A DNA stretch of 17,210 nucleotides from CAZPAV01 sp964584755 (GCA_964584755.1 CAZPAV010000054.1:1-17210); one strand, 5' to 3'. Counted from the stretch's first letter, positions 1 through 6,793 are shown. Program-made: numbers and translations. The notes: generated by a model not told the origin, from the letters alone.

Positions 1-22
1 CCCCGACATTCGGAGGAGCATC

Positions 23-1399
23 ATGCACGAGAGACCCAGGCGGAAGACCTCGAGGGCGTGGCTGTTGTGGATGGCCATCGCCGCAGTGGCGATCGTCGCC
101 GCGGCGTGCAGCAGCAGCACCGCCACCACGACGACCGCGGCCCCGGCGACGACGACGACCGCGGCCCCGGCACCGACAACGACCGCGGCCCCGGCACCGA
201 CGACGACCGCCGCCCCGGCACCTGCCGGAGAGGCGCTGAACCTCGCCTCCCTGCTGCCGATCACCGGTGACCTGTCGGCCTTCGGACCGAGCATGCAGAA
301 GGGTGTGGAGCTCGCCGTCCAGCAGGCGAACGAAGCCGGCGGCGTCCACGGTTCCGACATCAGCTTCAAGGGCTTCGACACGGGCACGTCCCCCGACGTG
401 GCCGGACCGGCCGCCGACGAGATCATCGCCGGCGGGTTCCAGGCCGAGATCGGCGCCGCCGCCTCGGGCATCTCCCTGTCGGTGATCGACAAGCTCACCC
501 AGGCGCACGTGGTGATGGTGTCGCCCTCGAACACGAGCCCGCAGTTCTCGACGTACGACCACGGCGGGTTCTACTTCCGGACGGCGCCTTCGGACGCTCT
601 CCAGGGCCAGTACACCGCGGCGCTGCTCAAGGCGCGGGGCGCCGACAACGTCGCCATCATCTACCGCGCCGACTCCTACGGCGAGGGCCTGAAGACGGTC
701 ATCGAGGACCAGTTCGACGGCACCGTCGTCGGCGACTTCGCCTACGAGCCGGAGTCGGTGGAGGCCAAGACGCTCATCTCGAACGTCAAGGCGACGAACC
801 CCGGCGCGGTGGTGTGCATCTGCTTCCCGGAGACGGGCGTGCCCATCCACCAGGAGGCCTTCAAGCAGGATCTGCTCAAGGACGATCAGAGCATTCCGTG
901 GTTCTACACCGACGGCATGCTCGCTCCCGACTTCGTGCAGAACCTCGTCGACGCCGGCGTGCAGAACGCCGCGGCGCTCCTCGCCGGGTTCCAGGGAACC
1001 GCGGCGGGCGCGGTCGACAGCCCGCAGGCGCAGGCCTTCAAGGACGCCTACAACACGGCGTACGGTGAGGACTTCGCGCTGTTCTCGGACAACGCCTACG
1101 ACGGCGCCTGGCTGGTGATCCTCGCCGCGCAGGCCTCGGACGGCACCTCCGAGGGCATCCAGTCCCAGATGGTGGCCGTCTCCAAGGGCGGCGAGAAGTG
1201 CTTCGCCGTGGACTGCCTGAAGATCCTCCAGGACGACCCGACGGCCGACATCGACTACGTCGGGGCGACGGGGGAGATCGACTTCAAGGACGACGGCTCC
1301 GGCGATCCCGGCTCCGCGGTGTACCAGATCTGGTCCTTCCAGGCCGACGGTACGACGGCGACCGACCAGATCGTCCAGTCCCCGTCCGAGATCAAGTGA
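23..1399 (+). CDS. Branched-chain amino acid-type ABC transporter, lipoprotein substrate-binding protein
   Basis: This 458-residue protein would capture a small solute outside the membrane and hand it to the LivHM permease. The class covers branched-chain amino acids, amides and urea, and the exact ligand cannot be read from sequence. An Arg/Lys-rich N-terminus is followed by a hydrophobic segment (about residues 13-28) ending in a lipobox, AAAC, with Cys29 as the predicted lipidated residue. A Thr/Ala/Pro-rich linker of four 8-residue repeats (35-66) tethers the type I periplasmic-binding fold (about 70-458), which opens with LASLLPITGDLSAFG and continues with GVELAVQQANEAGG. The ATG is preceded by GGAGGAG at 12-18, a good ribosome binding site. 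The gene lies on the strand opposite the permease and ATPase genes and converges on them, unlike the usual livKHMGF order. Any promoter lies outside the window. Confidence 0.93.
   Translation: MHERPRRKTSRAWLLWMAIAAVAIVAAACSSSTATTTTAAPATTTTAAPAPTTTAAPAPTTTAAPAPAGEALNLASLLPITGDLSAFGPSMQKGVELAVQQANEAGGVHGSDISFKGFDTGTSPDVAGPAADEIIAGGFQAEIGAAASGISLSVIDKLTQAHVVMVSPSNTSPQFSTYDHGGFYFRTAPSDALQGQYTAALLKARGADNVAIIYRADSYGEGLKTVIEDQFDGTVVGDFAYEPESVEAKTLISNVKATNPGAVVCICFPETGVPIHQEAFKQDLLKDDQSIPWFYTDGMLAPDFVQNLVDAGVQNAAALLAGFQGTAAGAVDSPQAQAFKDAYNTAYGEDFALFSDNAYDGAWLVILAAQASDGTSEGIQSQMVAVSKGGEKCFAVDCLKILQDDPTADIDYVGATGEIDFKDDGSGDPGSAVYQIWSFQADGTTATDQIVQSPSEIK
125..220 (+). repeat. Four in-frame 24-bp tandem repeats encoding a Thr/Ala/Pro linker
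   Basis: Four consecutive 24-bp units inside the binding-protein gene encode TTTTAAPA, TTTTAAPA, PTTTAAPA and PTTTAAPA. Each unit contains the core ACCGCGGCCCCGGC or a one-base variant of it. The tract lies between the lipid-anchored cysteine and the folded domain, so it is most likely a flexible, possibly glycosylated, cell-envelope spacer. Copy number could vary between strains by slippage. Confidence 0.85.
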
Positions 1400-1418
1400 C
1401 CTTCGGTCGAGACGACAC

Positions 1419-1448
1419 AGGAAGGGGCCCCTCCGGGGGCCCCTTCCT
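1419..1448. terminator. Stem-loop terminator between convergent genes
   Basis: A perfect 13-bp inverted repeat, AGGAAGGGGCCCC (1419-1431) with its complement at 1436-1448, encloses the loop TCCG. It lies 20 bases after the stop of the binding-protein gene and 41 bases beyond the stop of livF on the other strand, so it can serve both. Neither side has a T-tract, which is common for actinobacterial terminators. Confidence 0.8.
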
Positions 1449-1489
1449 CGTGGTCTCGGTCGCGACGGCCCGTGTCGGCCGGCGGCCGC

Positions 1490-2209
1490 TCAGCCGGTCC
1501 CTCCCAGGTACAACTCGCCGACCTTGGGGTCGTGGAGGAGGTCGATGCCTCGTCCCGTGTAGGCGTTGGTCCCCTGGTCGAGGACGTAGCCCCGGTCGGC
1601 GAGGGCGAGGGCGCGACGGGCGTTCTGCTCGACCATGAGGATGGAGACGCCCCGGGAGCCGATCTCCTCGATGCGCTGGAAGATCTCGTCGACGTTCGCC
1701 GGGGAGAGCCCGGCGGACGGCTCGTCGAGGAGGAGGACGGAGGGCTCGGCCATGAGGGCCCGGGCCATGGCGACGAGCTGGCGCTGCCCCCCGGAGAGCT
1801 TCCCGGCGCGGGTGCCGCGGCGCTCCCGGAGGAGCGGGAACCAGTCGAAGAGCTTCTCCTTCTGGGCCGCGGCGTCGCGTCGGTTGCGGTAGGCACCCAT
1901 CGTCAGGTTCTCGTCGACGGTGAGCGAGGGGAAGACGTTGCGCACCTGGGGAACGTAGCCGACGCCGTGCATGACCATGGCGTGCGCCTTGAGGCCGGTG
2001 ACGTTCTCGCCGCGCAGGGTCACTCGGCCGCTCGAGGGGGTGAGGAGTCCGAAGATGGCCTTGATGAGGGTGGACTTCCCGGCGCCGTTGGGGCCGATGA
2101 TCGTCACCAGCTCCCCGGCGTCGAGCTCCAGATCGATCCCCCGCAGGATCTCGACCTCCTTCGTGTAACCGGCGTGGAGGTCGGCGACGGTGAGGAGCGG
2201 CTCAGCCAT
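1490..2209 (-). CDS. livF: Branched-chain amino acid ABC transporter ATP-binding protein LivF
   Basis: This 239-residue cytoplasmic ATPase is one of the two nucleotide-binding subunits driving the LivHM permease. The Walker A motif GPNGAGKS is at residues 39-46, the Q-loop glutamine at 88 (YVPQ), the ABC signature LSGGQ at 138-142 and Walker B VLLLDEP at 158-164. The H-loop position reads VEQN instead of VEHD, which is usual for LivF and separates it from LivG. The ATG start is preceded by GGAGGAGG three bases upstream and overlaps the end of livG by 8 bp, so translation is probably coupled. It is the last gene of the minus-strand operon. Confidence 0.93.
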   Translation of the reverse strand: MAEPLLTVADLHAGYTKEVEILRGIDLELDAGELVTIIGPNGAGKSTLIKAIFGLLTPSSGRVTLRGENVTGLKAHAMVMHGVGYVPQVRNVFPSLTVDENLTMGAYRNRRDAAAQKEKLFDWFPLLRERRGTRAGKLSGGQRQLVAMARALMAEPSVLLLDEPSAGLSPANVDEIFQRIEEIGSRGVSILMVEQNARRALALADRGYVLDQGTNAYTGRGIDLLHDPKVGELYLGGTG

Positions 2210-3029
2210 CGTCCTCCTCCGTGACGCTCCGCTCGGCGGCCTCGATGTCCTCGTCGGCGTGCTCGCCCAGGTAGGCGCTGAGCACCTTCGGGTCGCGGCG
2301 CACCTCGTCGGGGGTGCCGTCGGCGATGATGGCCCCGGTGGCCATGACGACGACCCGCTCCGAGATCCGCATCACGACGTCCATGTCGTGCTCCACGAAC
2401 AGGAACGTCATCCCCTCGTCGCGAAGCTCCTGGACGTAGCCGAGGAGCTGCTCGCCGAGGGTCCGGTTGACGCCGGCCATCGGCTCGTCGAGGAGGACCA
2501 TCCGGGGCCGCACCATCAGGGCGCGGGCCAGCTCGAGGAGCTTCTTCTGGCCCCCCGAGAGGCGCCCCGCGTACTCGTCGGCGAGCCGGAGGAGGGCGAA
2601 GCGCTCCAGGAGCTCCATGGCCCGCTCCCGGTTCTCGGCCTCCTCGCGACGGATGCGCCCCCGCTGGAGGAAGGCGCGGTGGACGTGCTCCCCGGACTGT
2701 CCGGGAGCGGCGAGGAGCATGTTCTCCAGGACGGTCATCTTCGACAGGGCCCGGGTGAGCTGGAAGGTGCGGACGAGTCCGGCCCTGGCGATGGCGTGCG
2801 GCGGCTTGTTCGTGATGTCGGTGCCGGTGAAGGTCACCTTGCCCCGGTCTCCGGGGACGAAGCCGGTGACGACGTCGAAGAAGGTCGTCTTGCCCGCACC
2901 GTTGGGTCCGATGAGCGCCGTGATCTGCCGGCCGTTGATCGCCAGGTGGTGGACGTTCACCGCGACCACCCCGCCGAAGGCCTTGTGGACGCCGTCGGCG
3001 ACGAGGATGGGGCCCTCACTGGATCTCAA
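2202..3029 (-). CDS. livG: Branched-chain amino acid ABC transporter ATP-binding protein LivG
   Basis: This is the second ATPase of the importer, 275 residues. Walker A GPNGAGKT is at 41-48, the Q-loop glutamine at 90, LSGGQ at 157-161, Walker B MVLLDEP at 177-183 and the catalytic-loop histidine at 214 in VEHD. The segment around 105-135, between the Q-loop and the signature, and the C-terminal DGTPDEVRRDPKVLSAYLG are typical of LivG. The start is taken as TTG at 3029 because GGGAGGAG sits 7 bases upstream inside the end of livM and no better in-frame start lies near the first conserved strand. It overlaps livM by 14 bp and livF by 8 bp. A short acidic tail (about 258-275) follows the conserved domain. 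Confidence 0.92.
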   Translation of the reverse strand: MRSSEGPILVADGVHKAFGGVVAVNVHHLAINGRQITALIGPNGAGKTTFFDVVTGFVPGDRGKVTFTGTDITNKPPHAIARAGLVRTFQLTRALSKMTVLENMLLAAPGQSGEHVHRAFLQRGRIRREEAENRERAMELLERFALLRLADEYAGRLSGGQKKLLELARALMVRPRMVLLDEPMAGVNRTLGEQLLGYVQELRDEGMTFLFVEHDMDVVMRISERVVVMATGAIIADGTPDEVRRDPKVLSAYLGEHADEDIEAAERSVTEEDDG

Positions 3030-4080
3030 GGGACAACTCCTCCCGTCGGCCGAAGAGCCCCTGGGGGCGGAAGATCATGAGCCCGGCGATGAGGACCCCC
3101 ATGAGGACGAAGCGGGAGCTGGCGACCGCCTGCGCCGACCACGAGGGGAAGAAGAAGGTGGCGAGCTTGCTCGTCTGGGTGAGGAGCACCCAGAAGACGA
3201 CGGACCCCGAGATGGGTCCCCACAGGGTGCCGGCCCCGCCGAGGATCATGGCCGTCCAGGCGAAGAAGGTCACGACCGGCAGGTAGTTCGCCGGGCTGAT
3301 CTGGTTGAGGTTGAGGGCGAAGAGCACGCCGGAGAGCCCGCCGATCGCTCCGCCGATCATGAGGCTCTGGAGCTTGTACCAGAAGGCGTTCTTGCCGAGC
3401 GCCCGGGCGGCGTCCTCGTCCTCGCGGATGGCGCGCAGGAGGCGACCCCACGGCGAGAGGATGAGGAGGCGGAGGAGGAGGACGACGACGACGACGAGGA
3501 CCCAGGTGACGAGGAAGATCCACATCTGGGGAGGCGAGACGTCGAGCCGGTTGGCGAGCGCGTCGACGAAGCCGGGACGCAGGTCGTCGAACGCCTGGGA
3601 GTACTGGATGACGCCGAAGGACTGACCGAGGAACTCGAACGCCCGTGTGGAGAGGCGCAGGATCTCGGCCACGGCGATGGTGACGATGGCGAGGTAGTCG
3701 CCGCGGAGTCGCACCGTGGGACCGCCGAGGACGACGCCGAGGAGGGCGGCGGCGACCATGGCGGCGAGCGCTGCCGCCCACACGGGCCAGGAACCGCCCT
3801 CGGTCCCGGCCCGGCCGAGTTGGTGGGGGACGAGGAGGGCGAAGGTGTAGCCGCCGACGAGCATGAACCCCACCTGCCCGAAGTTCAGCATGCCGGTGTA
3901 GCCGAAGTGGAGGTTGAGGCCCATGGCGGAGATCGCGTAGATCCCGGCGGAGGTGAGGACGCCGACGACGAGGATCCAGCGGAACCCGGTGGACCACAGG
4001 AGCCACAGGAGGGCGAGGACGACGATGGCGACACCCAGCCGGCGCGGGATCCCGGAGGGGGAGGGGGCGGGCCCGGTCAC
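3016..4080 (-). CDS. livM: Branched-chain amino acid ABC transporter permease LivM
   Basis: This 354-residue integral membrane permease pairs with LivH to form the translocation channel. The family signature GLNLHFGYTGMLNFGQVGF is at about residues 54-72. The cytoplasmic coupling loop that contacts the ATPase, WGRLLRAIREDEDAARALG, is at 211-229, and the conserved C-terminal FRPQGLFGR is at 337-345. Roughly eight to ten hydrophobic segments are visible. The start is placed at GTG (4078-4080), which overlaps the livH stop as GTGA. The open frame continues upstream to 4836, but that extension is Pro/Arg/His-rich, lies antisense-free inside livH in another frame, and does not look like protein. 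Length fits LivM. Confidence 0.92.
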   Translation of the reverse strand: MTGPAPSPSGIPRRLGVAIVVLALLWLLWSTGFRWILVVGVLTSAGIYAISAMGLNLHFGYTGMLNFGQVGFMLVGGYTFALLVPHQLGRAGTEGGSWPVWAAALAAMVAAALLGVVLGGPTVRLRGDYLAIVTIAVAEILRLSTRAFEFLGQSFGVIQYSQAFDDLRPGFVDALANRLDVSPPQMWIFLVTWVLVVVVVLLLRLLILSPWGRLLRAIREDEDAARALGKNAFWYKLQSLMIGGAIGGLSGVLFALNLNQISPANYLPVVTFFAWTAMILGGAGTLWGPISGSVVFWVLLTQTSKLATFFFPSWSAQAVASSRFVLMGVLIAGLMIFRPQGLFGRREELSLEIQ

Positions 4081-4991
4081 GAGACCCGCTCCGCTCGGCC
4101 GAGGATGCCCTGGGGGCGGAAGAGGAGCACGAAGATCATCACGAGGAGCGCCACCGCGATGCGCAGGTCGGTGCGGCCCCGAATGAAGGGGAGTGCCGCC
4201 GAGAGGGCGATGAGGATCCCGACGGTGAAGCCGCCCACCATCGCACCGAAGGGATTGCCGATGCCGCCGAGGATGACCGCGGCGAAGATGAGGAGCAGGA
4301 GGAAGAACCCCATCGTCCAGGTGACGTTGATGACCAGCCCCTGGAAGATCCCACCGATGAACGCCAGCGCGATGCCCACCGCCCACGTGGTCACGTACAC
4401 GGCGTCGGCGTCGATCCCGGAGGACTCGGCGAGGTCCTCGTCGTCGGCGATGGCGCGCATCGCCGTCCCCAGTCTCGTGAAGGTGAGGAAGAGACCGACC
4501 GCGGTGAGGATCACCAGGGAGATGACGAGGAGACGGAGGTCGCGGGGCGTCATCTGCAGGATGCCGAGATACGTCCCCTCCCGCAACGACGCCACCGGGT
4601 AGCCGTAGGGGCTCCCGCCGATCCAGATGAGGATGAGGTAGCGGAGGACGAAGGCGAGCCCGATGGTGACGACGAGCACCGTCACCCCCCCCACCTGGTG
4701 CCGTCGCAGGGGCCTGATGAGCCACAGCTCGAGGGCGATGCCGGCCACGAGCCCGATGAGGAGGGTGATGAGGATGGCCCAGCCCATGGGGAGGCCGCGG
4801 CCTCCCGGGATCTTGTCCGGGGGCAGCGAGAGCCACAACGCCAGGACGGCGCCGAGCGTGACGAAGTCGCCGTGGGCGAAGTTGATGATGCGGGTCACTC
4901 CGTAGATGAGGGAGAGTCCCACCGAGGCCAGTGCGATGACGCTGCCGAGAACGAGCCCGTTCCCGAGCTGGCCGAGCATGGCATCGAGCAT
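4077..4991 (-). CDS. livH: Branched-chain amino acid ABC transporter permease LivH
   Basis: This 304-residue membrane permease is the first gene of the minus-strand liv operon. The N-terminal signature YGVTRIINFAHGDFVTLGA (about residues 30-48) is diagnostic of LivH-type BPD_transp_2 permeases. The coupling loop GTAMRAIADDEDLAESSGID is at about 175-194 and FRPQGILGR near the C-terminus at 291-299. The ATG at 4991 is chosen because the hydrophobic protein begins there and a purine-rich GGGGGAA lies 7 bases upstream. The frame is open further upstream to 5066, but those 25 residues are charged and unlike the family. A second ATG four codons downstream (4979) is a possible alternative. Confidence 0.92.
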   Translation of the reverse strand: MLDAMLGQLGNGLVLGSVIALASVGLSLIYGVTRIINFAHGDFVTLGAVLALWLSLPPDKIPGGRGLPMGWAILITLLIGLVAGIALELWLIRPLRRHQVGGVTVLVVTIGLAFVLRYLILIWIGGSPYGYPVASLREGTYLGILQMTPRDLRLLVISLVILTAVGLFLTFTRLGTAMRAIADDEDLAESSGIDADAVYVTTWAVGIALAFIGGIFQGLVINVTWTMGFFLLLLIFAAVILGGIGNPFGAMVGGFTVGILIALSAALPFIRGRTDLRIAVALLVMIFVLLFRPQGILGRAERVS

Positions 4992-5022
4992 TCGACGGTT
5001 CCCCCGCGGAGACTGGGGCGAG

Positions 5023-5028
5023 AATCTA
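5023..5028 (-). promoter_or_regulatory. Candidate -10 box for the liv operon
   Basis: The reverse strand reads GCTAGATTCT, a TANNNT -10 hexamer (TAGATT) about 32 bases upstream of the livH start. This would leave a leader of about 25 bases carrying the ribosome binding site. No good -35 hexamer is visible at normal spacing. The call rests on position and on the recurring CTAGNAT-like form seen before other genes here. Confidence 0.4.
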
Positions 5029-5040
5029 GCGCGTGCCCCC

Positions 5041-5063
5041 GGGGGGAGGCGAACGCTCCCCTC
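5041..5063. promoter_or_regulatory. Inverted repeat in the livH/CBS divergent region, possible operator
   Basis: GGGGAG (5043-5048) and CTCCCC (5056-5061) form an inverted repeat around a 7-base spacer. A flanking G·T and a G-C pair extend it to 8 pairs. It sits between the divergent livH and CBS-domain genes, upstream of the candidate livH -10 box, where a regulator could act on both. No regulator is identified. Confidence 0.3.
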
Positions 5064-5107
5064 CACCGGGAACCTTGGTAGGTTGAGGATGGAGAGGAGG
5101 AGGCACG

Positions 5108-5539
5108 ATGCAGACGACGGTGGCGGGGATCCTCGACGAGAAGGGGCGGCAGGTCTGGTCGATCGCGCCGGACGCGACGGTGTACGAGGCGCTCGAGCTC
5201 ATGGCCGAGCACAACGTGGGCGCCGTGGTGGTGGTGGAGGAGGGGCGTCTCGTGGGGATCATGTCCGAGCGGGACTACGCCCGCAAGGTCGTGCTCCTCG
5301 ACCGGTTCTCACGAGGGACCCGGGTCCGGGACATCATGACGCCCGACGTCCTCACGGTGACGCCCGAGGAGACGGTCGCGGGGTGCATGGCACTCATGAC
5401 CGAGCACCGTGTCCGGCATCTCCCCGTCGTGGTGGAGGGCCGGCTCGTGGGTCTCGTCTCCATCGGCGACGTGGTGCGGGCGGTCATCACCGATCAGCGG
5501 TTCCTCATCGAGCAGCTCGAGCGCTACATCACGTCCTGA
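5108..5539 (+). CDS. Two-CBS-domain protein
   Basis: This 143-residue cytoplasmic protein consists almost entirely of one tandem CBS pair (a Bateman module), which in this fold binds adenine nucleotides or related ligands and acts as a sensor. CBS1 spans about residues 8-64 (SIAPDATVYEALELMAEHNVG, then GRLVGIMSERDYARK). CBS2 spans about 72-130 (VRDIMTPDVLTVTPEETV, then HLPVVVEGRLVGLVSIGDVV). No effector domain is fused, so its partner is unknown. The ATG has a long purine-rich GGAGAGGAGGAGG upstream (5091-5103). It is divergent from livH, and a TANNNT hexamer (TAGGTT, 5079-5084) is a weak promoter candidate. A role in regulating the adjacent transporter is only a possibility. Confidence 0.92.
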   Translation: MQTTVAGILDEKGRQVWSIAPDATVYEALELMAEHNVGAVVVVEEGRLVGIMSERDYARKVVLLDRFSRGTRVRDIMTPDVLTVTPEETVAGCMALMTEHRVRHLPVVVEGRLVGLVSIGDVVRAVITDQRFLIEQLERYITS

Positions 5540-5570
5540 GGGATCGCGACCTCCGGGAGGGCCATGGTGG

Positions 5571-5594
5571 CGTCTCCGCTCGCGGGCGGAGACG
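5571..5594 (+). terminator. Stem-loop after the CBS gene, overlapping the tRNA-Sec fragment
   Basis: CGTCTCCGC (5571-5579) pairs perfectly with GCGGAGACG (5586-5594) around the 6-base loop TCGCGG, 32 bases after the CBS stop. No T-tract follows. It may terminate the CBS transcript. Its right arm is also the first part of the tRNA-Sec-like fragment, so the hairpin could be incidental to that homology. Confidence 0.5.
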
Positions 5595-5632
5595 TCCGGA
5601 CGCCTGCTGGGTGCCCCCGTCTTCGAGACCGG
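5586..5632 (+). pseudogene. Decayed 5'-half copy of tRNA-Sec
   Basis: By direct alignment, positions 5586-5632 match 6700-6746, the 5' half of the intact tRNA-Sec from the acceptor strand through the anticodon stem, at 41 of 47 bases without gaps (offset 1114). The six changes include ones that break the D stem (C to G at 5613) and the anticodon stem (G to C at 5618, giving C·C). One changes the anticodon triplet from TCA to TCG. No variable arm, T arm or matching 3' acceptor strand follows, so it cannot be a working tRNA. The rest of the gap to 5814 shows no gene; it holds only one further hairpin (5791-5810). Confidence 0.8.
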
Positions 5633-5790
5633 CGCGGCGCCACGTGCCGACCTCGCTCGAGGCGTTCCTCGCCGCTCGAACGGCGCCCCGATGGGTGGGC
5701 TCCCGGCTCCGCTCCTCGTCTGCTCGGGCAGGGGCGACTCGGGCCGGGGACGTCATCCGCTCACATCGTGCGGTTCCCCGACCCGACCGT

Positions 5791-5810
5791 GCCGGCGTCC
5801 CGAAGCCGGC
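5791..5810 (-). terminator. Stem-loop after the siderophore-interacting protein gene
   Basis: GCCGGC (5791-5796) and GCCGGC (5805-5810), a self-complementary hexamer, form a 6-bp stem with the loop GTCCCGAA. It lies 5-24 bases beyond the stop of the minus-strand reductase gene. There is no T-tract, so termination is inferred from position and G+C-rich pairing. Confidence 0.5.
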
Positions 5811-5814
5811 GAGC

Positions 5815-6594
5815 TCACTCCCGCGCTCGGGCATCGGCACGACGGCGTTTCCAGTAGCCCCGTACGGTGAGATGCGACCGAGGGATGCCCCGCTCGTCAC
5901 GAAGGTGACGGCGGATCCGTTGCATGGCCGCGGCCTCGCCGGCCGCCCACACCCGGACGCCTCGAGGTAGCCGGGCTCCCGCGATGGCGGCCACGAGACG
6001 GTCGCCGGGCTCGGCGTCCGGCGGCGAGACGTGCCACCGTTCCGCCACCTCCCGATGGAGGTCGACCCGGGCGTCGTCGTGGACGATCTCGACGTCGACG
6101 GTGATCGGCACCGGCGGCAGATGCTCGAGGAGCTGGCAGATCGCGGGGATGGCGGTCTCGTCGCCGAGCAGATGGAAGGCAGGGGCCTGAGGGTCGATCC
6201 GGTAGCCGCGCCCGGGCCCCGACACCGCCGCTGCGGCACCCGGCTGGACCGTCGCCGCCCAGGTGGAGGCGGCCCCCGAGGGGTGCAGGACGATGTCGAG
6301 GTCGAGCTCGAGCGCCGCGGGGTCGAACCGGCGCGGGGTGAAGGTGCGGACCGTCGGGCGCGAACCGTCGGGGAAGAGGAACTCGTTGCCTGCCCAGCGG
6401 GGGATCACGAGGCGATCACCCACCGGAAGCAGCAGCCGGACGCTGGCGGCAGGCTCCGGCACGGCGAACCCCGCCAGGGCCGGACCGGCGAAGGTGATCC
6501 GGATCATCCACGGGGAGAGGCGCGCGACGCGACGCACGGTCACGGGGCGAAACGGGGGCGGTTCGCGACGGATCGACGGTGCGGTCACCGTCAC
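5815..6594 (-). CDS. Siderophore-interacting FAD-binding protein (ferric-siderophore reductase family)
   Basis: This 259-residue flavoprotein belongs to the SIP/ViuB family, which releases iron in the cytoplasm by reducing ferric siderophores with NAD(P)H or ferredoxin. The FAD-binding motif RTFTPR is at residues 83-88. HPSGAAS (104-110), typical of the flavin-phosphate loop, follows. GDETAIPA (144-151) and the C-terminal GYWKRR (246-251) match the family's NAD(P)H-binding half. Length is normal. The start is GTG at 6594 or GTG at 6588. No ribosome binding site is visible; TACCGT lies 7 bases before the second GTG, which would fit a leaderless transcript. No siderophore synthesis or uptake gene is nearby. 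The gene sits alone between the tRNA-Sec fragment and intact tRNA-Sec. Confidence 0.93.
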   Translation of the reverse strand: MTVTAPSIRREPPPFRPVTVRRVARLSPWMIRITFAGPALAGFAVPEPAASVRLLLPVGDRLVIPRWAGNEFLFPDGSRPTVRTFTPRRFDPAALELDLDIVLHPSGAASTWAATVQPGAAAAVSGPGRGYRIDPQAPAFHLLGDETAIPAICQLLEHLPPVPITVDVEIVHDDARVDLHREVAERWHVSPPDAEPGDRLVAAIAGARLPRGVRVWAAGEAAAMQRIRRHLRDERGIPRSHLTVRGYWKRRRADARARE

Positions 6595-6688
6595 GACGGT
6601 AGCGACATGGTGCTCGGGGAGCCCGCGAGGCTCGGCACGGACGAGCCGGGCCGGTCCTCGCCGGCACGCCCCGAGGTACCCGGCTCCC

Positions 6689-6694
6689 TACACT
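6689..6694 (+). promoter_or_regulatory. Candidate -10 box for tRNA-Sec
   Basis: TACACT fits TANNNT and lies 7 bases before the first base of the mature tRNA, which would place the transcription start at or very near the tRNA 5' end. No convincing -35 hexamer is seen. Confidence 0.4.
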
Positions 6695-6701
6695 CTCCGG
6701 C

Positions 6702-6793
6702 GGAGGCGTCCGGACGCCTGGTGGGTCCCCCGGTCTTCAAAACCGGTGAGGGGGCGAGAGTCCCCTGGCGGGTTCGATTCCCGTCCGCCTCCG
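6702..6793 (+). tRNA. selC: tRNA-Sec (anticodon UCA)
   Basis: This 92-base gene folds as a bacterial selenocysteine tRNA. The acceptor strands GGAGGCG (6702-6708) and CGCCTCC (6786-6792) pair perfectly; an eighth pair would be U·C. Discriminator G is at 6793, and CCA is not encoded. The D stem includes GGAC/GTCC (6712-6715, 6725-6728). The anticodon stem CCGGT/ACCGG (6730-6734, 6742-6746) frames the loop CTTCAAA, whose central triplet is TCA. The long variable arm (6749-6766) has seven pairs with a GAGA loop. The T arm (6768-6784) has loop TTCGATT. It would deliver selenocysteine to UGA codons. selA, selB, selD and any selenoprotein gene are absent from the window. Confidence 0.96.

Noticed and set aside
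125..220. CRISPR-like appearance of evenly spaced repeats.
   Set aside because: The units are contiguous, in frame and coding, with no spacers.
4081..4836. Upstream extension of livM (frame open from 4836).
   Set aside because: It translates to Arg/Pro/His-rich sequence in a shifted frame of livH; the permease homology starts just after the GTG at 4080.
5571..5632. Possible circularly permuted tRNA: CGTCTCCGC upstream could be the 3' acceptor strand pairing with GCGGAGACG of the tRNA-Sec-like 5' half.
   Set aside because: The sequence before 5571 holds no T arm (no TTCRA loop with flanking stem), and the half present has broken D and anticodon stems. A hairpin overlapping a decayed fragment explains it better.
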